Of a DNA stretch of 64,000 nt, positions 1-11,698 are shown in pieces; position 1 is the first letter of the stretch; the number at the start of each line of letters is the position of its first letter. Source of the stretch: Mugil cephalus (lineage: Eukaryota; Chordata; Actinopteri; Mugiliformes; Mugilidae). A model generated the notes under the pieces. It was not told where the DNA came from, made no database searches, and saw only the letters and a list, made by a program, of their open reading frames with translations. The DNA is taken from positions 21,105,001 through 21,169,000 of the forward strand of contig NC_061781.1 in the NCBI RefSeq assembly GCF_022458985.1, given 5' to 3'. The position numbers were made by a program, and so were the translations under genes.

Positions 1-1082
1 TAGTTATAGTTACATATCAAACGTGCAGTTTGATCGGGATCGGTGTGCTATTACTTTTCTCTACAAAATCTGAAAAACTGTGGGAAAAAAAGAGCGAAAA
101 AGGAAAATCAACAGAGTTTTTCAAGCGTCTACTGCTCAGGCATACTTTCACCTAGAGACGTTTAAAATTAAAACTTTAAACTATAGACACGAGTCTTGCA
201 TATTGGTGTATTAATTCACGTTTTGATAGGTCATATAGTTTTTCAATCTCTGTTCAATGACCATGATCATTTTTGTTTTTTTCCACAGTTGTAGACAAAC
301 TTGTTTCTGTCTCACAATGTGCTCAGCAAATCAGTGAGATGTACAGAATTTAAACTGTGAGCCTCTGAGTGCCGTCACGTCTCTCTCTGCTCTCCATTGA
401 CTATAATGCAAAGATTTTCTCAAAGAAGCAGAAGGGACCCCGGTTCTAAACTCACACGTGTCTCCAAAATATTTACTATAGAAAGACAAAAAACATATCA
501 AAGTCTTCAGGAAGGTCTTACGCCATCCACGGTCTAGGTGTTTTCCTGATAGGAATACCGTTTTGTCACATTAAGCCCAAACGTGAGACCAGCGCAAAGG
601 GAGAAAATCAGACTTTTCTGTCCTGGCCCAGTGCGCTTCTGTCGTCATTGACAACCCACCTCAAGTTGCCATGGCAACCCTCAGACCAGAGCCACAGCTG
701 AGACCACACACACACGCACACTCACAACATAGGTAACTTTGTGATTACAGTTACACACTCACACACACAATCACACACACGGGCTACTATTCTCTCAGAC
801 TGGTTGCTATGGCAACATAATGCTGAGTCGCCCAAACCACCACAACATTATTAACATCTGAGACATTAGCAGCAATGGAGAGCAGATAGTGACTCCATGA
901 ACATCAGTGAAAGATGATCATATGTCTGTCTGATTAGCGCTGGTCGTGGATTTGATTCCCATGCTGACAGAGATGGTACCCCCGGCAGTAGTCCCCCCTG
1001 GCCCTTTCAAAACTTCCCAAGGGGAATTTTCTAGTTTACTGTTGTAGACTTTGTTGGTTTTTACTCTGTTTTCTCTCTTCAG
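1..1082. other. Left flank, no gene recognised
   Basis: No long open frame and no recognisable lectin first exon is seen here. In the sister genes exon 1 lies only about 100 bp from the membrane exon, so it would be expected near 900-1000, but no ATG there opens a tail like theirs. One ATG near 875 is followed almost at once by a stop. The stretch at 700-785 is rich in CA dinucleotides. Confidence 0.5.
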
Positions 1083-1268
1083 GTCCAAGGAGTTTATATT
1101 TGGGTGTTACTGTCTTTCTGTGTGTTTCCCTGTTTGCTGGGCTCATCATCCTTGCTGTTCTCTGTGAGTCTGGTTTTCATAAATTTACCTCTAACACTCA
1201 GTGCCTCCAATCTACAGTTTCACTCACTAACATGGACCAGTCACAGTCAGACTGTCATATCAGAAATA

Positions 1269-1331
<63 letters not shown>

Positions 1332-3463
1332 GAGAGAGAGAGGCTGAATTATTATGTGCTTTTAGTTATCTGTCATTCTGCCTTTTCTTTTTTCAGGTTT
1401 TCTTTTCATTTTTATCCTTTTCTTCTTATCTTTTAGCCACTCATTGGAATGCACACTGCACATACACAAGTCCACACTCACACCAATATACACACTAAGA
1501 GTTGGCAGCAAGATGTGGCAGGACACTGATAGAATAGATTATTTTAATGAAATAGATTATTTTAATGAAGTAGATTGTTTTAATAGAAAATGAAAAAAAA
1601 AATTGTAGCAGCTGTAATGAACATATTTTAATAATTTCTGGAAAGAAACAGATATTTGTGACTTAAGACTAAAAAAACTGTACGGATCTATGAGATCTTT
1701 TTTGTTTGTGATACATGCATCTTTATTTATTTCAGATGGTAATTCAGCTGCAGAGCTCTCTGATGTCAAACACAACCTGACTGTGTTTCTCCAGACGAGC
1801 AACAACATACTCTCCTCCGTGACTGAAGAGAGAGACCTGCTGAACAGCAAACTCACTAAAATGACTGAAGAGTTGGAAGAACTTCAGCATTTGTCTGAAC
1901 AAAGTGAGTCTTTGGACATGTTAAACTTTACTTGTTGTTTATTGATGAACATGTTTTACTAAAATGTTTAATGGTTAAGCATGTGAGACACTACTTCTGG
2001 TTTCATATTGTCAAATTAATTGTAAGAAACTAACAATTTCAATTGATTTCCATAATCTCCTTTCTGTGCTCGTACCCCTAATACGCTTAGAAATAAAATA
2101 AAAAAATATCAATCAAATCAACATTTTTACAAGTGCTTCAAATAGTCAAACTGCAAAAAGGAATTTCAACAAAGCAACAAATCCTTGTATCAAAGAATTA
2201 CGTCTTATATTTTGTGTTTTTGTACTTTGTGCTTATTTTAATAACTTTGTGCTTATTTTAAGAATTTTTGTCAAGCGAAAACAGCTTACCCATTGGCAGA
2301 TTTTTTTCGTAATACAAGATGATTTGATTGAATATAAGAATATTTTGCTTCTTTCTAATGCTCTTTTTGCAGTGCAGTGATAGTCTTTGCAACTAACTTC
2401 AACAAAAAACACAAATGGAGTGGTTGATTTGTAAAGTCTCTTGTTTGATGTTTTTCCAGATAAAGTGTGTCCTGCAAGTTGGAAAATGTTCAGTGGTTCC
2501 TGTTACTTCCTCTCTCAAGAGAAACGTTACTGGGTTGAAGGCAGACAGGACTGTAAAAGCAAAGGAGCAGATCTGGTGGTGATAGACAGCTCTGAAGAAC
2601 AGGTACTACAGTATTTGTTTGCTATTGCATTTATAAATGCAGTCATTTATACATAGCAAATGCTTAATGTACATTACTTTATATGTTGTGGTACAATACT
2701 AAAATATGTTGTTTTTTTTCCTGTCGAACAGATTTTTATCTCTAACATCACCAAAACATACACGTGGATCGGTTTGAATGACAGAGAAGAGGAAGGAACC
2801 TGGAAATGGGTTGATGGGACTCCATTGATTCTGGAGTAAGTCTTCATTTTGGTCCAATGTTAACAATACCATTTAACAGCATTGCTTAATAAAACTATCT
2901 TTTATTGAAACCTTCCAGAAGTAATTTCTCTGTCGCCTACAGACACTATCATGCAGAAATAACCTAATCATGGATCATTTAAAACTGATTTAACGTATTT
3001 TGTGGCTACATGGGGACAAAATAACTTATAATATATAATATAATGACAAGCTATTTCCTATTAACACACGGAGGAGAATTCAACTACCATTATGTTTCAT
3101 CTGGACTTGTGTGTGTGCCCTGTTTCATTCACCAGCATCTTCTGAGAAAAATTAATCTCAGTCTTTATCAGCAGTAGCACTGAAAGAAGAATGCCATGAA
3201 AACATTTTGATGTTGCTGTTGTAATCCTTACTTTCGTGTAGCTTGTAGAAGTGTTTCTAGTATATTCTTTTGTCAAAGATAAACAGTTTAGTGATTGTGT
3301 TGTTCACTGACCTTCCAGGTATTGGGGGGCAAAACAACCTGATAATGGAGGTCAAGGGTCTGATGGACAGAACTGTGTACATACCAGACAGACACACGCG
3401 ACTACCTGGAATGATGCTTCATGTGATATCCATCTTCAGTGGATTTGTGAAAAAATGCCATAA
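1083..3463 (+). CDS. C-type lectin receptor, gene 1 (exons 2-6; exon 1 not found)
   Basis: Predicted type II C-type lectin receptor of the CD209/ASGR-like group. Exons: 1083-1163 (membrane segment, from GPRSLYLGVTVF), 1736-1903 (stalk with one TEERDLLNSKLTKM heptad unit), 2460-2602, 2732-2835 and 3319-3463 (lectin domain). All junctions are GT-AG, with the phases used by the sister genes. The lectin domain has CPASWKMFSGSCYF, WIGLND, QPDNGG and WNDASC and ends in CEKMP-stop. Two oddities stand out. The membrane exon is 21 nt shorter than in the sisters. The calcium-site glutamate in the usual GEEDC is replaced (GQNC), so binding may be weak or calcium-independent. It lacks the extra cysteine of genes 2-7. 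Its stalk start (NSAAELSDVK) resembles gene 7, not genes 2-5. Exon 1 is either outside the window or lost, so the copy may be a pseudogene. Confidence 0.8.
1271..1330. repeat. CA/TA microsatellite
   Basis: About 23 CA units followed by a short TA run and GA units, inside intron 2 of gene 1. The open frames that cross it are artefacts of the repeat. Confidence 0.95.
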
Positions 3464-3563
3464 TGTTGTTGAACAATTTACTTGAAGATCTATGCTCACA
3501 AGATACAAAAATGAAGTGGTAATGGTTTATTTTCATCATTTAACAAAATGCAGTTCTCGGGGC

Positions 3564-4159
3564 TGTCACGACAGAGGTCGTATTATTTGTTTGGCAGGAG
3601 TGGGTGCTCCCTGTTTTTCTTTTCCTTCCCATCTCTTTTATGCAGATTGGTGTGTGCCGTAGCCGACGTGGGATTGGCTGCGGGTTCCTCAGTCAATTTC
3701 CTATTGGATAACCAGCAGAGAGGGAGCAATTTAAAAGTCCAAGATGGCGGCTGTCAGCGAGCTCCTCATCACCTCCCAACTGGCCACCACCCTGTTCATT
3801 TATTACCCTTGGCTTTTGGATTTACTTTCTGTCTCAAGATTAGTAGGAGTGAACCGGCATTTTTGTTATTCCCTTTTTCTCCTGTTTTTGGATAGGTGGA
3901 GGTAGGGAAGAGTTTAAAGTTTTATTTTGTCTTTGTTAGGTTAGATTTGGGTTGTTTCCAGTTAGAATCCTTTTGCTTGTTATTTTGGCCTGGGTTCACT
4001 CTGAAGTTGATTTATGGTTTATATATTTCTTTAATTTGTCAAATAAACCCCTTCCTTGGTTTACATTTAGTATCTTTTGTCCTTGTGGCTGCTTGGGACT
4101 TGGGGAAGGTGGGGGCCCTTTTTTATGCTACGTCCTAGAGCCCTAGATGAGGCGTAACA
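3564..4159 (+). mobile_element. Probable solo LTR
   Basis: A block of about 600 bp begins TGTCACGAC and ends GGCGTAACA, the TG...CA form of an LTR, with imperfectly inverted ends. Inside are CCAAT-box-like ATTGG motifs, an ATTTAAAAG TATA-like site followed by AAGATGGCGG, and an AATAAA at 4042-4047. This is the order of promoter and poly(A) signal expected of an LTR. No target-site duplication is evident, so the boundaries are tentative. It lies about 100 bp beyond the stop of gene 1 on the same strand and may supply that gene's poly(A) signal. Confidence 0.55.
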
Positions 4160-4162
4160 GTA

Positions 4163-4370
4163 CACTTGGACAGTTTTTGAAGGAACTTGGCTGGTAGCTT
4201 GTTCCAAACTTCTTGGAGAAGTAACCACAGATCTTCTGTGGATGTAGGCTTCCTCAAATCGTTCTGTCTCTTCATGTAATCTCAGTCACACTCGATGATG
4301 TCGAGATCAGGGCCGTGTGAAGGTCATGCCAACACTTCCAGGACTTCTTGTTCTTCTTTACACTGAAGAT
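4163..4370 (-). mobile_element. Tc1-like transposase fragment
   Basis: The reverse strand resembles the C-terminal part of fish Tc1-like transposase genes, with phrases such as 'cacagatcttctgtggatg' and 'cactcgatgatgtcgagatc'. It is truncated and has no open frame. It abuts the next Tc1-like element. Confidence 0.6.
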
Positions 4371-4371
4371 A

Positions 4372-5197
4372 CACTCACTTGCCACTTTGTTAGGTACACC
4401 TGTTCAATTGCTTGTTAGCTCAAATGGCCAATCAGCCAATCACTTGGCTGCAATTCAATGCATTTAGGCATGTAGAAGTGATCAAGACAACTTGCTGAAG
4501 TTCAAACCGAGCATCAGAATGGAGAAGAAAGGGGATTTAAGTGACTTTGGACGTGGTCTGGTTGTTGGTGCCAGATGGGCTGGTCTGAGTACTTCAGAAA
4601 CTGCTGATCTGCTGAGATTTTCATGTACAGCCATCTCTAGGGTTTACAGAGAATGGTTCAAAAAAGAGAAAATATCCAGCGAGCAGCAGTTATGTGCATG
4701 AATGGGGAGACTGGCTGGAGATCATAGAAAGGCAACGGTAACTCAAATGACCACTTATTACAACCAAGGAATGTAGAATACCATCTCTGAATGCACAACA
4801 CTTCCAACCTTAAAGAAGATGGGCTACAGCAGAAGAAGACAAGTCTGGTCTGACAAGTCTCGATTTCAGCCATTCAGATGGCAGGGTCAGAATCTGGTGT
4901 AAAAAGATGAAAGCATGGATCCATCCTGCCTTGTATCAACAGTTCAGGCTGGTGACATGACAATGATTACACTGTACTCCAATGGCCTCCACAGTCACCA
5001 GATCTCATTCTAATAGAGCACTTTTGGAATGTGGTGGAACGGGAGATTTTCATCACAGATGTGCAGCTGACCAAAATCTCTGTGGAATGTTTTCAACACC
5101 TTGTTGAAAGTATGCTACAAAGAATTAAGGCAGTTTTGAAGGCAACAGTGGGTCCAAACTTTTACTAGCAAGGTGTACCTAATAAAGTGGCTGAGTG
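4372..5197 (+). mobile_element. Tc1/mariner-like element, degenerate
   Basis: The terminal inverted repeats are CACTCACTTGCCACTTTGTT at the left and its near-complement at the right (AATAAAGTGGCTGAGTG), with flanking TA dinucleotides typical of Tc1/mariner targets. The plus strand encodes a helix-turn-helix fragment of transposase (4492-4701, containing GDLSDFGRGLVVGARW and ETADLLRFS), followed by frameshifts and stops. At about 826 bp it is far shorter than an autonomous copy of about 1.6 kb. A deleted sister lies at 32401-32760. Confidence 0.85.
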
Positions 5198-5214
5198 TAT
5201 ATAGATATATAAAT

Positions 5215-5430
5215 TAATGGTAGTTCCACTTGTAATTCAGAATACAGTGATTTAATAGAACTTGCAACTCAAATGCAGTCCTTGAAATATCTAAACTCAA
5301 AAGCAGAAGTGCAGATGTGTTTAGTTTTATAGCATCACGGACTGAAGCAGCACAGCTGTTAACGGCAGAAAAACATACTGAATCCAAACCATGTTGTGGT
5401 GTCTATAGGAAGATTCACTTCTGTTTTTTA
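5215..5430 (-). pseudogene. Relic of lectin-gene intron sequence
   Basis: This stretch shares long runs with sequence near the membrane/stalk intron of the sister genes, for example 'ttgaaatatctaaactcaaa' also near 15690 and 24230, and 'tttatagcatcac' with the following 'gcacagctgtt'. No exon survives. It is best read as a leftover of another minus-strand lectin copy. Confidence 0.5.
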
Positions 5431-6640
5431 AAAAAAGTGAAATAATTTGGTGGACAGTCTTGGTCACTGAAATCGAGTTGATAGAAAAAGTTTATGAAAA
5501 TATCTTGATCCTAATCAAAATCATCAACAGTGTTTTACTCAAATTCATGTTCTGTTGTCAGGGCTCTACTACTTTCCATCTCACTCCACACAGTGGAGTG
5601 AGATGCAAATTAGAATAGATAATAAAAATATATTTTTGATACTATTTATCTCAGGGAAGAAATTACCAATGATTTGGCAGTATTTAAATCAGACCCATGT
5701 TTGCCAATGAACACATTACTTATTGATTTAACGATTTCAGGTGAGTAGTTCAACAACATCTCGACTTCAAATCCTAACAACATCAGCAAATATTTCTCAA
5801 GAAAAATGGTTTAAGGCCACTAAACTAAGTAGGATACAGTTTAAAATCACAGAAAATGCTAATTAAGACAAAGAAAGTCTAATAAAAGAGTTTCTCCCTT
5901 TAAAGCAGAATGATGCTTGTGATTGTTAGTTTATGAAAATCAGACTCCAATAGTCTCCATTGCTCATAAGAATGCCACTGACTTCACAGGTGGTGAGCTC
6001 TGCAGCAGGACAAACTGATGAAGTGCATGTATTTCAAGTGTGAAAGTTATTTTCTCAACCCCTTGAGGACGTGACATGTTTCCACACTGAATACAGTCTG
6101 TACAAAGATAATCCAATGCTGTGTACAGGAAAGCCTTTGTCAATAATGGGTGTGTAATTTGTGTGTGCAGTGAGTGTCCCTATACTGATCCCCCATGGGT
6201 TATGTAACTGTTTTATTTTATAATAAGTTAATGCATTCTGGAGATTCTGGAGATTATTATTTCATTTGAATAGTCTTCCTGTAGTTTGCTCGGTTAAGTC
6301 TGGACAAGTCATTTATTTTCTGAAACCCACTGCCTAAGTGAGCACGAAAGACCCCAGGTCAATTCTTGATAATGAAAAAGGTTTTTTCCAAGTTCCTTTG
6401 AGCTACAGCCACCCTTTCTTCCATTTTATTCAATTTTCATTCCATTTTAGCCCTGTTCTTCACCTCTCATATGTTGTTAAATGATGCAGAAATTGAAGGG
6501 TTACCTATTTTTTATGTTTATGTATGTTGTATGTTTATGTCACGCTGTCAAAACAACTAAGTGTTGATTTACACTGTGGATTTCTTACAAAAATCTATAA
6601 CAGTACATATTATAATTAATAATCAGCAGTCATTTATTTT
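5431..6640. other. Intergenic, nothing recognised
   Basis: AT-rich sequence without a convincing open frame, splice-bounded exon or known repeat end on either strand. Confidence 0.5.
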
Positions 6641-6737
6641 TTAATCAAAATTTATTGAGCAGATAAGAAAAGACTTTGATGCAGACCCAGGACACACTAG
6701 CGGATTAGTGGGAGACAATGACATTAACCACTTGTGT

Positions 6738-6947
6738 TCATGTACAGTGGTACTCCAAAAAGCAGTTCCTTTGATTTGAAAAGCACTTCCTACAGAGGGT
6801 ATTGGTGTGGCCTTTATCACAGTATCTGTATCGCCTCTCTTTGTTTTTACAGGGACATGTGCGATCATGTCCTTGTGCACATCCACTGGTTGTACACATA
6901 ACCTCCTCAGGGCAGTCACAGGTTTTTATCCATGTACAACCACACAA
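6738..6947 (-). CDS. Cysteine-rich small ORF, unknown
   Basis: A 69-codon open stretch on the minus strand, with about a dozen cysteines in two halves. It begins after an in-frame TAA and opens on TTG, not ATG, so a standalone start is doubtful. Motifs include CGCTWIKTCDCPEE, CTTSGC, TCPCKN and LCRKCF...EYHCT. An AATAAA on the same strand lies about 80 nt after the stop (6651-6656), as in a terminal exon. I do not recognise the family. The C-rich end loosely recalls the zinc-binding tail of piggyBac transposases, and it could equally be a secreted Cys-rich domain, a decayed exon or chance. It lies downstream of gene 2 on the same strand. Confidence 0.25.
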   Translation of the reverse strand: MCGCTWIKTCDCPEEVMCTTSGCAQGHDRTCPCKNKERRYRYCDKGHTNTLCRKCFSNQRNCFLEYHCT

Positions 6948-7127
6948 TTATTTTCCCTTCCTTGGGAAAACAGGGTTTAATTGAAAGCAAAACAAAAAAA
7001 AAGACCAGTGGATAATTTATTTGAATGTAACACCTAAGTCAGTGATAGAAATACTGGTCGTGCAAAAGTTAAAAATGTAACTGATTTAGATGTAGTATAT
7101 AAACTTTAAACAACACTCAGAATAGAG

Positions 7128-10100
7128 TTATGGTATTCTTTCACAGACCCACGGCAGAGATGACGCACATGAAAGATCATTCCAAGCAGTGTTTTCATCA
7201 GGTCTGGTATGAACACAGTCTTCTTCACCAAACTTGGGGATTCCACCTCCGTTATCAGGTTGATTTGTATCCCAGTACCTGGAAAGTGAATAAATAACAG
7301 AATCACTGCACTGTTAATGTTTGACAAATGAATCATCTAGAAACTGTGTACACGGTCAAACACACACATCAGGGTAAACTGCTTGCCTAAAGGTTCCTCT
7401 ACCCCCAAATACCCAAAGTCTCCATTGTCCCGTTACAATGTTATTTTTCCTTGGCTCTATCTACGATTGAGAGAAATATCCTCTAGAAGTTAAATAAAAG
7501 ATAAAAATAATAGACTTACGTCAGAGTCAGTGGAGTCTCATCAACCCATTTCCAGATTCCTTCATCGTCTCTATCATTCAAACCAATCCAAGTTGGTCTC
7601 TTGGTGAAGCCTGAGAGGAACGTCTGTTCAACAAGAAGAAAAACATGTTTTACTTTTAAACCACAATCTACACTGCCTGGCTAAAAAAAAGTCACTACGT
7701 GGATTTAACTAAGCTGGAGATACGAGCATAATATTGGATAATCACTGCTGGGTGATTATCTTTTAACTGGCATCTAAGGAGATTGAAGCAGAAACGACTC
7801 AAATTAGGTTAAAACTGTCCAACACATAATGAAAAATCGGAATGATAGTGGGGAACCATCGTCTTCCAGGAAGAAATCTGGTCGGATTGATGGTGATCTG
7901 TGATCACTTAAACATTAAAGGGCTTTGTGCAACTGTGAAAGTAAGAGTTTCTCCACACGTACAATGTGAAGGCAACTCAAGGGACTGGGACTGAACAACT
8001 GTTTATCCATAAGAAAACCACTAATCAGTGAGGCTAACCAGAAAAAAGGGCTTCAGTTTTCTAGGGAGCATAAAGATTGGAAGGTCATGTGGTCTGATGA
8101 GTACGGATTTAACCTGTTCCAGATTGAGGGGGAATCAGATTAAGAAGAGAAGAAGAAGAGACTCATCGTGTCTATTGTCTACTGTACAAGCCTGTGGGTC
8201 AGTGCTATGATCTGGGGTTGCTGCAGTTGCTCAAGGTCAAGGTTTAGCAACATTATGTCACCAAAGAATGAGGTCAGCTGACTACCTGAGTGAACAAGTT
8301 ATTCCATCAAACGCTGGCAGAACTTTATAATTACCATCTTCTGCTGCCAGTGTTAGTCCAATAACTACGACGACAGCTGTACGTTTTATGTGACTTTACT
8401 TAAACTTCTCACGACCACCACAAACGACTGACTCCCGCCTCCCCATCCAGAACGTACGTCCATGCCCAGAAGGAAACATAGCACACAACAGAAGCTAAAG
8501 ACGGTCCAATGAAATATTAGAGTGTGTGACCTTTTTTTGGCAAGGCAGTGTAGTATGTAATTCCATTACAATCTCATCTCATCTCATCTCATCTCATCTC
8601 ATCTCATCTCATCTCATCTCATCTCATCTCCTTCTACTACTGCTTATTGTAACGTGGGGGTTGCTGTCATTGGGTGAGAGGCAGGGTACACGCTGGACAG
8701 GTCGTCAGTACCTGTTTTTCAGGGCTGTCGATCACCATCAGATCTGCTCCTCTGTCTCTACAGTCCTGTCTGCCTTCATCCCAGGAACCAGACTCTTCAG
8801 AGAGGAAATAACAGGAACAACTGAACATTTTCCATCCTGCAGGACATGGTTTTTCTGGAAGTAAAAAACAGAAAAGAAGAGACATTACAAATCAACCACT
8901 ATGGATGTGTGAAGTTAGCTGTACCTGTTAGTTGTATCTAATTTATGAACTATCTGTATAGCCACTAGACTAAACCTCCTGTATTTGTTCATGAAATCTT
9001 TTCGCAGTGTTCTTCAGTTGTTCAGCTGTGTGAAGGCGGTTTTGTTTAACATGGGAAGGACCTTTCTGATCCTCTCACCACTTCTCTATTCTGTGCACGT
9101 CCAAGCCTTTTTATGTTGCTGAGCTCCCCAGATTGTTTTTACTTAAACTTTTACTTTACAGTTTAGTTTTTTGTAGCCTCCAATTTCGAATACAAATGCC
9201 ACACTTCAACGTCCTTTCCATACTTGAATGATAAAGAATTCCTGAGTCCATGGACAGCTTAAAATTTCCTAAAATTTCCTTGAATTAGGTCTCAATGATA
9301 GCTTTGTTCAGGGTTGATTCTAGGGTCAGATCTTTAGCGGTGCTTTACTATCAAACTACCGTATCACACAGCTATCATTTGGTTTAAAAAATAAAGAAAA
9401 TTAAACTGCATTTAAATAAGAAGATGAGCCCTAAAAATGTGCTAGACATGCCTATGACTATGTCTATATTAAATTCAAGGGTTGGGTGATGTAATCTCCA
9501 GTTTATTAATAAAACACATGTGCATATGTGCACCATTGAGCAACCAGTGAATTATAAGATATTTAAAGACTCACTCTTTTTAGATGAACTCTGAAGCATT
9601 TGCATGTCTTCAGTCATTTTAGTCAGGTTGGTGTTCAGCAGGTCTCTTTCTTCAATCATTTTAGTCAGGTTGGTGTTCAGCAGGTCTATCTCTTCAATCA
9701 TTTTAGTCAGGTTGGTGTTCAGCAGGTCTCTCTCTTCAGTAATTTCATTGAGGTTGGTACTCAGCAGGTCTCTCTCTTCAGTCATGGAGGAAAGTTTGTC
9801 ATTGCTGGCCTGTAGGAGCTCAGTCAGATTGTCTTGTATTGCCCAGAGCTCTACAGCTGAATCATGGACTGAGTTATGGTCTAAAATAAAATAAATAAAT
9901 AAAAAAACACATACATCATGTAACTAAGTTCAATAAATCTGATTTAACTTAAGTCTGTTTCTATAAATTAATGTGAGCTCCTCTTTTAATTCAATTCATA
10001 TCGACTCATCAGAAAACACTTCAGTCTAAAAATATCTGAGCTCAAAAGCAGAAGTGTAACTGTGTTTAATTTTATAGCAGAGGTGGACGGAATCAATGCA

Positions 10101-10601
10101 GCCGATATTGGTAAAAAGAGAAAGGTCCAAATAATGTTGTCATGACAGTAAACCTGCATTTGATTCACTTAATTTTCTTCTGAAATTTTCTAAAAATTCA
10201 TCTTAAGTGGTTCATGATATTTACTGTAAATCTTGATACTATGTGCTTACAAAGGAGTTTTTCAATTCTGATACCATTAAAATATATTAGCAAACAAGTG
10301 TTAAGAGGGTTAATTTGTGGAAATACCAAACTCACAGAGGACTCCGACTATGATGAGGCTAACCAACAGGAAAACACTCAGCAGTCCCAGAGTGACAATG
10401 ACACCTGTACATGAACCCCTCTCAGAAATACTTGGAGCTAAACGGAAAAAAAAACAGTGAAACAGTACAAAAGTATAAAAGAAAATTATAATATGTACAT
10501 ATGTATATAAATATTAGCCTCTCTGTAAGTTTATACTTACCTGTGTGACTCGTTGCATGTTTTGGGCTGACTTGTTTAACGTCGACATCAATCTCCTCCA
10601 T
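7128..10601 (-). CDS. C-type lectin receptor, gene 2
   Basis: Six exons in transcript order: 10541-10601, 10336-10437, 9575-9880, 8712-8854, 7520-7623, 7128-7278. They total 867 nt, 288 aa, with GT-AG junctions. The tail MEEIDVDVKQVSPK has lost the tyrosine seen in the sisters. The membrane segment contains GVIVTLGLLSVFLLVSLII. The stalk exon is the longest of the family (306 nt), with four 14-residue units of the type TEERDLLNTNLTKM; three of them contain an NLT glycosylation sequon. The lectin domain has [33 protein letters not shown] and WNDLSC and ends CERIP-stop. QPD predicts galactose-type specificity. A possible AATAAA lies at 7017-7022. Intron 4 holds a Tc1-like element and a pentamer repeat. 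Confidence 0.9.
7671..8550. mobile_element. Tc1-like element in intron 4 of gene 2 (copy A)
   Basis: Bounded by inverted ends CACTGCCTGG and CAAGGCAGTG, each next to TA. The interior keeps decayed transposase sequence, including 'aaagaatgaggtcagctgac', which also occurs in copies B (18564-21752) and C (28053-30561). All three sit in the same intron of sister genes, so the insertion is older than the duplications. Confidence 0.85.
8571..8630. repeat. ATCTC pentamer tandem repeat
   Basis: Twelve perfect ATCTC units in a row, in intron 4 of gene 2 between the Tc1-like element and exon 4. The following 'ggtgagaggcagggtacacgc' type sequence belongs to a common fish dispersed repeat that is also seen near 52740. 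Confidence 0.95.
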
Positions 10602-10690
10602 GGCTCATGTGGATGCAGATTATTTCCTAAATGATCTCTGTGAACGACTGAAATCTCTGTGGTTTGTAGTTCTTGCTCCTTCTATCTTTT

Positions 10691-10716
10691 TTAAGGAAGT
10701 CACATGCTTGAGACGT
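10691..10716 (-). promoter_or_regulatory. Conserved promoter-proximal element, gene 2
   Basis: Read on the + strand it is TTAAGGAAGTCACATGCTT. It lies about 90 bp upstream of the ATG of gene 2 and recurs at the same place before genes 3, 4, 5 and, more loosely, 6. It combines an ETS-type GGAAGT core with an E-box (CACATG). Confidence 0.6.
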
Positions 10717-11106
10717 GACAAACGTAGTTGGCTGAACAACAAATCACACTGAAAATTATTTTTTCTTGTGATCAACTGTGCGATGGTTCCCTTGAGTTAA
10801 GAAACAGAAGTTGGAATTTCACACTTTTCTAAAAAAAATTCTTGATCTTGATACATGGTGTCCAGTCAAGTTGATGCAATAAGAAAACTCTCGACAACGT
10901 GACTGAGAGACAGAGATATTGTATTCAACGGCAGTAATAGCAGTTAGACACAAAGTGAAGTCAGATCTGGTGGTCTTTTAAAATGTGCAGCTCTTTCTTT
11001 TATATTGTACATACATGCACATACATATTTATGTATAACTACATCTCGTAATTGCTCATCCTGGAAGGCCATTGCCAGGTTTATTGTCAGATACCATACT
11101 CTGGTG

Positions 11107-11215
11107 TTAGGCTTGTTTCTCACAAATCCACTGCATAGAAGTTTGACACAGCAGGTTGTTCCACTCATTGGTGACAGCTTTGATATGAGCTGTCACCAGT
11201 ATCCCCCCAGTGTAT
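11107..11215 (-). pseudogene. Orphan lectin exon 6 relic (gene-6 type)
   Basis: The minus strand matches the terminal exon of gene 6 at both ends: an acceptor-like 'gttag' then an ACTGGGGGG run, and the tail 'cagtggatttgtgagaaac' with stop TAA. The middle, including the QPD region, is deleted. No exons 1-5 accompany it. It lies about 500 bp upstream of gene 2, the same spacing as the intact gene 6 exon 6 has to gene 5. Confidence 0.75.
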
Positions 11216-11698
11216 CTAACAATGAACAAGAGAATCATGAAAGCTGACGTAAACACTCAATACGTTTACATGTAGGTGAAAAAAAAATCTATTACTGAAT
11301 TACTTTTTTTGGGAATAATCACAAAATAAATAATTCAGGGATTTTACTTACTTAAGTGTTGAGATATCCACTTTAGTGAAAGAGGGAGATGTGCATCTAG
11401 AAAGATTTGCAAATTGTATGACTTCATGACCTGACCCATTTACACATTGACCATCCAATGGCATTGCAGGGCTAAACAATAAGACCTAATGACTATGTCC
11501 ATGTACAACTACACAAAGAATTCTCTTCCTTGGAAAAATAGGGTTTAATTTCAACTGAACGAAGAAAAAAAAAAGAAAAAATATGGATAATGAATTTGAA
11601 TGTAACACCTAAGTCATAGATAGAAATACTACTCACGCAGAAATAATAATTATAACTCATTTACATGCAGTAAGCTTTAAACAACATGTACAACAGAG
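11216..11698. other. 3' flank of gene 3
   Basis: Contains the flank signature shared by the minus-strand copies ('ttccttgg' then 'agggtttaattt', near 11530-11560), also present downstream of genes 2, 4 and 5. No gene is seen. Confidence 0.6.

Noticed and set aside
1100-1498. Long open frames through the CA repeat
   Set aside because: The first part is the real membrane exon; the rest is read-through of intron and microsatellite.
6802-6984. Plus-strand ORF opposite the cysteine-rich frame
   Set aside because: No family features; the minus frame is the one with regular cysteine spacing and a poly(A) signal.
8571-8630. CRISPR-like array
   Set aside because: A perfect pentamer without spacers; a simple satellite in a fish intron.
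9600-9894. Repetitive plus-strand ORFs (QVGVQQVSLF and RLVFSRSLSS types)
   Set aside because: Antisense of the heptad-repeat stalk exon of gene 2.
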